A stretch of 64,000 bases of DNA from Paenibacillus sp. HW567 (lineage in GTDB: Bacteria; Bacillota; Bacilli; Paenibacillales; Paenibacillaceae): assembly GCF_000374185.1 (NCBI RefSeq), contig NZ_KB910518.1, forward strand, positions 3,980,669-4,044,668, in the 5' to 3' direction. The position numbers were made by a program, and so were the translations under genes. The notes under the pieces are model-generated. The model was not told the origin of the DNA, made no database searches, and saw only the letters and a list, made by a program, of their open reading frames with translations. Below, in pieces: positions 61,676 through 64,000 of the stretch (its first letter is position 1; each line of letters begins with the position of its first letter).

Positions 61676-62020
61676 ATGAGTAATGTATCTACGCTTGTTG
61701 GGGAAAAGATAAGAATGATAAGACAACAAAAAGGATTCAGTCAGGAGAGCCTTGCATTCAAAGCAGGCTTAACACCTTCTTACGTGGGGCAAGTAGAGCG
61801 TGGACAAAAAAGTGCAACCATTGACACTTTAGAGAAAATTGCTGTTTCTTTAGATGTAACACTCGAAGAGATTTTTCGTTCAGCAACAATGAATTCCGTT
61901 GAAATGGATTATTCAACACTAGACAAAATCATCTTTCAACTGCACGGGCGTAGCCAGGATGAACAAGATGCAATCTATCAAATGGTTAAGCAAATTCTGG
62001 CCTTTAAAGATCAGAGATAA
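61676..62020 (+). CDS. XRE-family repressor
   Basis: A 114-aa protein. Residues about 8-65 are a Cro/C1-type helix-turn-helix (GEKIRMIRQQKGFSQESLAFKAGLTPSYVGQVERGQKSATIDTLEKIAVSLDV). The last 45 residues form helices that may dimerise. ATG at 61676 has GAGGTG upstream; the longer open frame from 61613 would begin inside the operator. Probably controls its own gene and the leftward genes through the 61574 operator. Confidence 0.9.
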   Translation: MSNVSTLVGEKIRMIRQQKGFSQESLAFKAGLTPSYVGQVERGQKSATIDTLEKIAVSLDVTLEEIFRSATMNSVEMDYSTLDKIIFQLHGRSQDEQDAIYQMVKQILAFKDQR

Positions 62021-62026
62021 TGTTTC

Positions 62027-62629
62027 TTACATAAACCCTTTCTCTTTAAAAGATACAAAGACATCATTTCCTACAATTACATGGTCAAGCAGCTCGATAC
62101 CGATTACATTTCCTGCCAATACCAAACGCTTTGTTAAGTCGATATCCTCTTGGCTGGGCGAGGGATCTCCAGATGGATGATTGTGGATAGCAATAATTGC
62201 GGCACTACATCTCTTGATTGCTGCATAATAAACTTCTCTTGGGTGTACTATTGCTGCATTTAAAGTACCAATAGAAATAACCTCTTTTGCAATCACATCA
62301 TTTTTTGTACTCAGCATTAGCAAGATAAAGTGTTCCTTCTTTAAAAATTGCATCTCTGCTCTTACTAATTCAAAAACATCTTTTGGACTTTTGATCTTCC
62401 TATCTTTTGTATATGGCTTATTAAATTCTTTTGTAAGTTGTATTAATGAAGTAATTTGTCTTGCGCGTGATTTTCCAATTCCCTTTATCTGCATTAGTTC
62501 TTCCTCAGTTGCATTGACAAGATCGGTGTTAGGAAACTTTTTAAATATCTCCTCTACTACATAACTTCCCGGCTTCTCGAAGAGCGAAGCTGCGACTAGT
62601 GTTTTTAAAATGTCACCATACTGATTCAT
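62027..62629 (-). CDS. radC: RadC-like JAB-domain protein
   Basis: A 200-aa protein with a helix-hairpin-helix part (LMQIKGIGKSRARQITSLIQL) and a JAB/MPN domain with the metal motif HNHPSGDPSPSQED. Such proteins are called RadC, but their role in DNA repair is doubtful; element-borne copies are common in genomic islands. GGAGG lies 6 bases before the ATG at 62629. Convergent with the XRE gene, 6 bases apart. Confidence 0.93.
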   Translation of the reverse strand: MNQYGDILKTLVAASLFEKPGSYVVEEIFKKFPNTDLVNATEEELMQIKGIGKSRARQITSLIQLTKEFNKPYTKDRKIKSPKDVFELVRAEMQFLKKEHFILLMLSTKNDVIAKEVISIGTLNAAIVHPREVYYAAIKRCSAAIIAIHNHPSGDPSPSQEDIDLTKRLVLAGNVIGIELLDHVIVGNDVFVSFKEKGFM

Positions 62630-62668
62630 TGAATACCTCCAATTTATTATCATTTTTGGCAGACTAAA

Positions 62669-62694
62669 GAGCTGAATCAAGTTAAATTCAGCTC
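62669..62694. repeat. 9-bp inverted repeat in the gap before the ATPase gene
   Basis: GAGCTGAAT and ATTCAGCTC flank 8 bases, just upstream of the RadC-like gene. The 62630-63070 gap shows no gene beyond this and no recognisable promoter pair. Confidence 0.45.
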
Positions 62695-63070
62695 CATTGT
62701 TCTCCCATGGGGACTACCCATCGGCATAAGTATCAAGTTAATAATATATACTTGTAGAGCATAAGAATACTTTTCTCTATTTAAAGATTTAACTCAACTG
62801 TCGCAGAGCAAATTGACTTATTCTCAGGTCATGCTCTCCAATAAATTATTTTTAGATATGTACTTAGCATTGCTTTGAGCCCGATTCATAACAAACTAAT
62901 AATTCACAATTCAAATATTCCATCCTTCCCATTTCATATCTCCTTGCAACGAAGATTTTAGTGGTTTGCTTTTCATTTTTATATAAAAGGAAAAAGACGG
63001 AAGTTGTCGAATAATTATATTTATTAGTGCTTTAGCAATGAATTATTTTATATATGGAAGGTGAAGCAAT

Positions 63071-64000
63071 ATGTCTTTAGCTACTAAACATCCAATAATT
63101 GAAGTAGGTAAAAATGTTGATGAAGTAAAAGTATCCATCGGACCACGATTCTTAGAACTTTTCAGCGAGAATCTCTACACTTCTCCTAATAAAGCATTTG
63201 AAGAATTAATTTCAAATTCATGGGATGCAGGAGCAACTAGAACTTTCATCGGTATTCCAGAGCAAAAAATAACACAAAATTCTGCAATATGGGTCCTCGA
63301 TAACGGGATCTCTATGGATCTTGATGGAATAAAAAAACTTTGGAATATTGCAATTTCTACTAAAAGAAAAGAACGACAGGTTAGTAAAAGAGCACCTATA
63401 GGTCGTTTTGGTATTGGCAAACTCGCAACATATTTATTAGCTAATCAAGTCACCTACTTATGCAAAGCAAAAGATGGAATTGTCAGAGCCGTGACTTTTG
63501 ATTATCGAGATATTCATAAATTTAATGATGATTTATTAAGTATTGATCCTTCCTCTGCACTTAGCTTAAATGTACGAGAAATAAGTGAGGTGGAACTGTC
63601 AGGAGTTCTTGAGTCATTCCAAGAACATGGAAAAGTGATTGAAACCATAATAAAATCAAAATTCGAAATATCTCCTTTGATCAATGGGGATTTCATTGAT
63701 GAATTCGTATATGAAGAAGAAACTCAGGAAGTATTAGTAGATGATAATGATACTTGGACTTTGGTTGTTCTTTCTGATCTTAAAAATGCTGGGACTAATA
63801 TTCAATTAGGCCGTTTAAAAAGAATGCTCCGTGCTGCTCTTCCACTAGGGTCAGCAATGAGAATTATACTTAATGAGGAGGAACTACTCCCGACCAAATC
63901 TGATATTGAAATTTTAGATCATTGGATACTTGGTAGAGACAGTATTGTTGATAAAGTTATCTCCTCCACAGGAGAAATTTCAAATGTTGAAAACTACTCT
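63071..64000 (+). CDS. GHKL-fold (Hsp90/MORC-like) ATPase, 3' end outside the window
   Basis: The frame is open from an ATG at 63071 to the window edge (310 codons). AAGGTG precedes the ATG. The ATPase motifs are plain: EELISNSWDAGAT (N box, near residue 43), WVLDNGISMD (G1) and GRFGIGKLATYLLA (G2). Later strands match an Hsp90/MutL-type second domain. Stand-alone proteins with this layout appear in phage-defence islands, but no partner gene can be seen here, so a defence role is only a guess. Confidence 0.85.
   Translation, partial: MSLATKHPIIEVGKNVDEVKVSIGPRFLELFSENLYTSPNKAFEELISNSWDAGATRTFIGIPEQKITQNSAIWVLDNGISMDLDGIKKLWNIAISTKRKERQVSKRAPIGRFGIGKLATYLLANQVTYLCKAKDGIVRAVTFDYRDIHKFNDDLLSIDPSSALSLNVREISEVELSGVLESFQEHGKVIETIIKSKFEISPLINGDFIDEFVYEEETQEVLVDDNDTWTLVVLSDLKNAGTNIQLGRLKRMLRAALPLGSAMRIILNEEELLPTKSDIEILDHWILGRDSIVDKVISSTGEISNVENYS

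Overview
The window looks like a chromosome segment of a Paenibacillus-type Firmicute. This rests on AGGAGG-type ribosome binding sites, YesM/YesN-type two-component proteins, a B. subtilis-like alaS-ireB-ruvX-yrzB-mltG-yrrN-yrrO order, an alaS T-box, cre-like boxes and several intergenic structured repeats. No database was searched; family names come from motifs and remembered family features.

Layout. 1-7300: end of a YuaF/NfeD-like membrane protein gene, an iron-type alcohol dehydrogenase, a six-copy 51-bp hairpin array, and the Leloir operon galK-galE-galT with a divergent AraC regulator. 7400-21230: housekeeping and metabolic genes (sirtuin/HAD/hydrolase operon, membrane acyltransferase, ilvD, polysaccharide deacetylase, AI-2E exporter, class B PBP, quinone oxidoreductase with divergent regulator, CE7 esterase). 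22334-31425: a mannan-oligosaccharide locus. One arm encodes an ABC importer and a GH130 phosphorylase. The divergent arm encodes a GH113-like mannanase, a cellobiose 2-epimerase and a GH130 mannosylglucose phosphorylase. A YesN-like response regulator lies between them. 32143-41116: an alpha/beta hydrolase, a methyltransferase, then a sensory cluster of chemoreceptor, histidine kinase, a second solute-binding lipoprotein and a LacI regulator. 41607-50513: amidotransferase, two U32 proteins, mltG, two DUF1292 proteins, ruvX, ireB and alaS with its T-box.

From the tRNA-Pro gene (51000) to the right edge lies an AT-richer integrated element: tyrosine integrase, excisionase, a P4/D5-type primase-helicase split by an IS630 insertion, unknown cargo, an XRE repressor with a palindromic operator, a RadC-like protein and the start of a GHKL ATPase gene. 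Its right end is outside the window.

How the genes fit together: imported mannooligosaccharides could be cut by the GH113 enzyme, epimerised at the reducing end and phosphorolysed by the two GH130 enzymes, without extracellular hydrolysis. The second solute-binding protein is a clear paralogue of the transport one but sits beside a histidine kinase and no permeases, suggesting a sensing role. The least explained signal is a family of five intergenic elements whose copies share nested stems with compensatory base changes.
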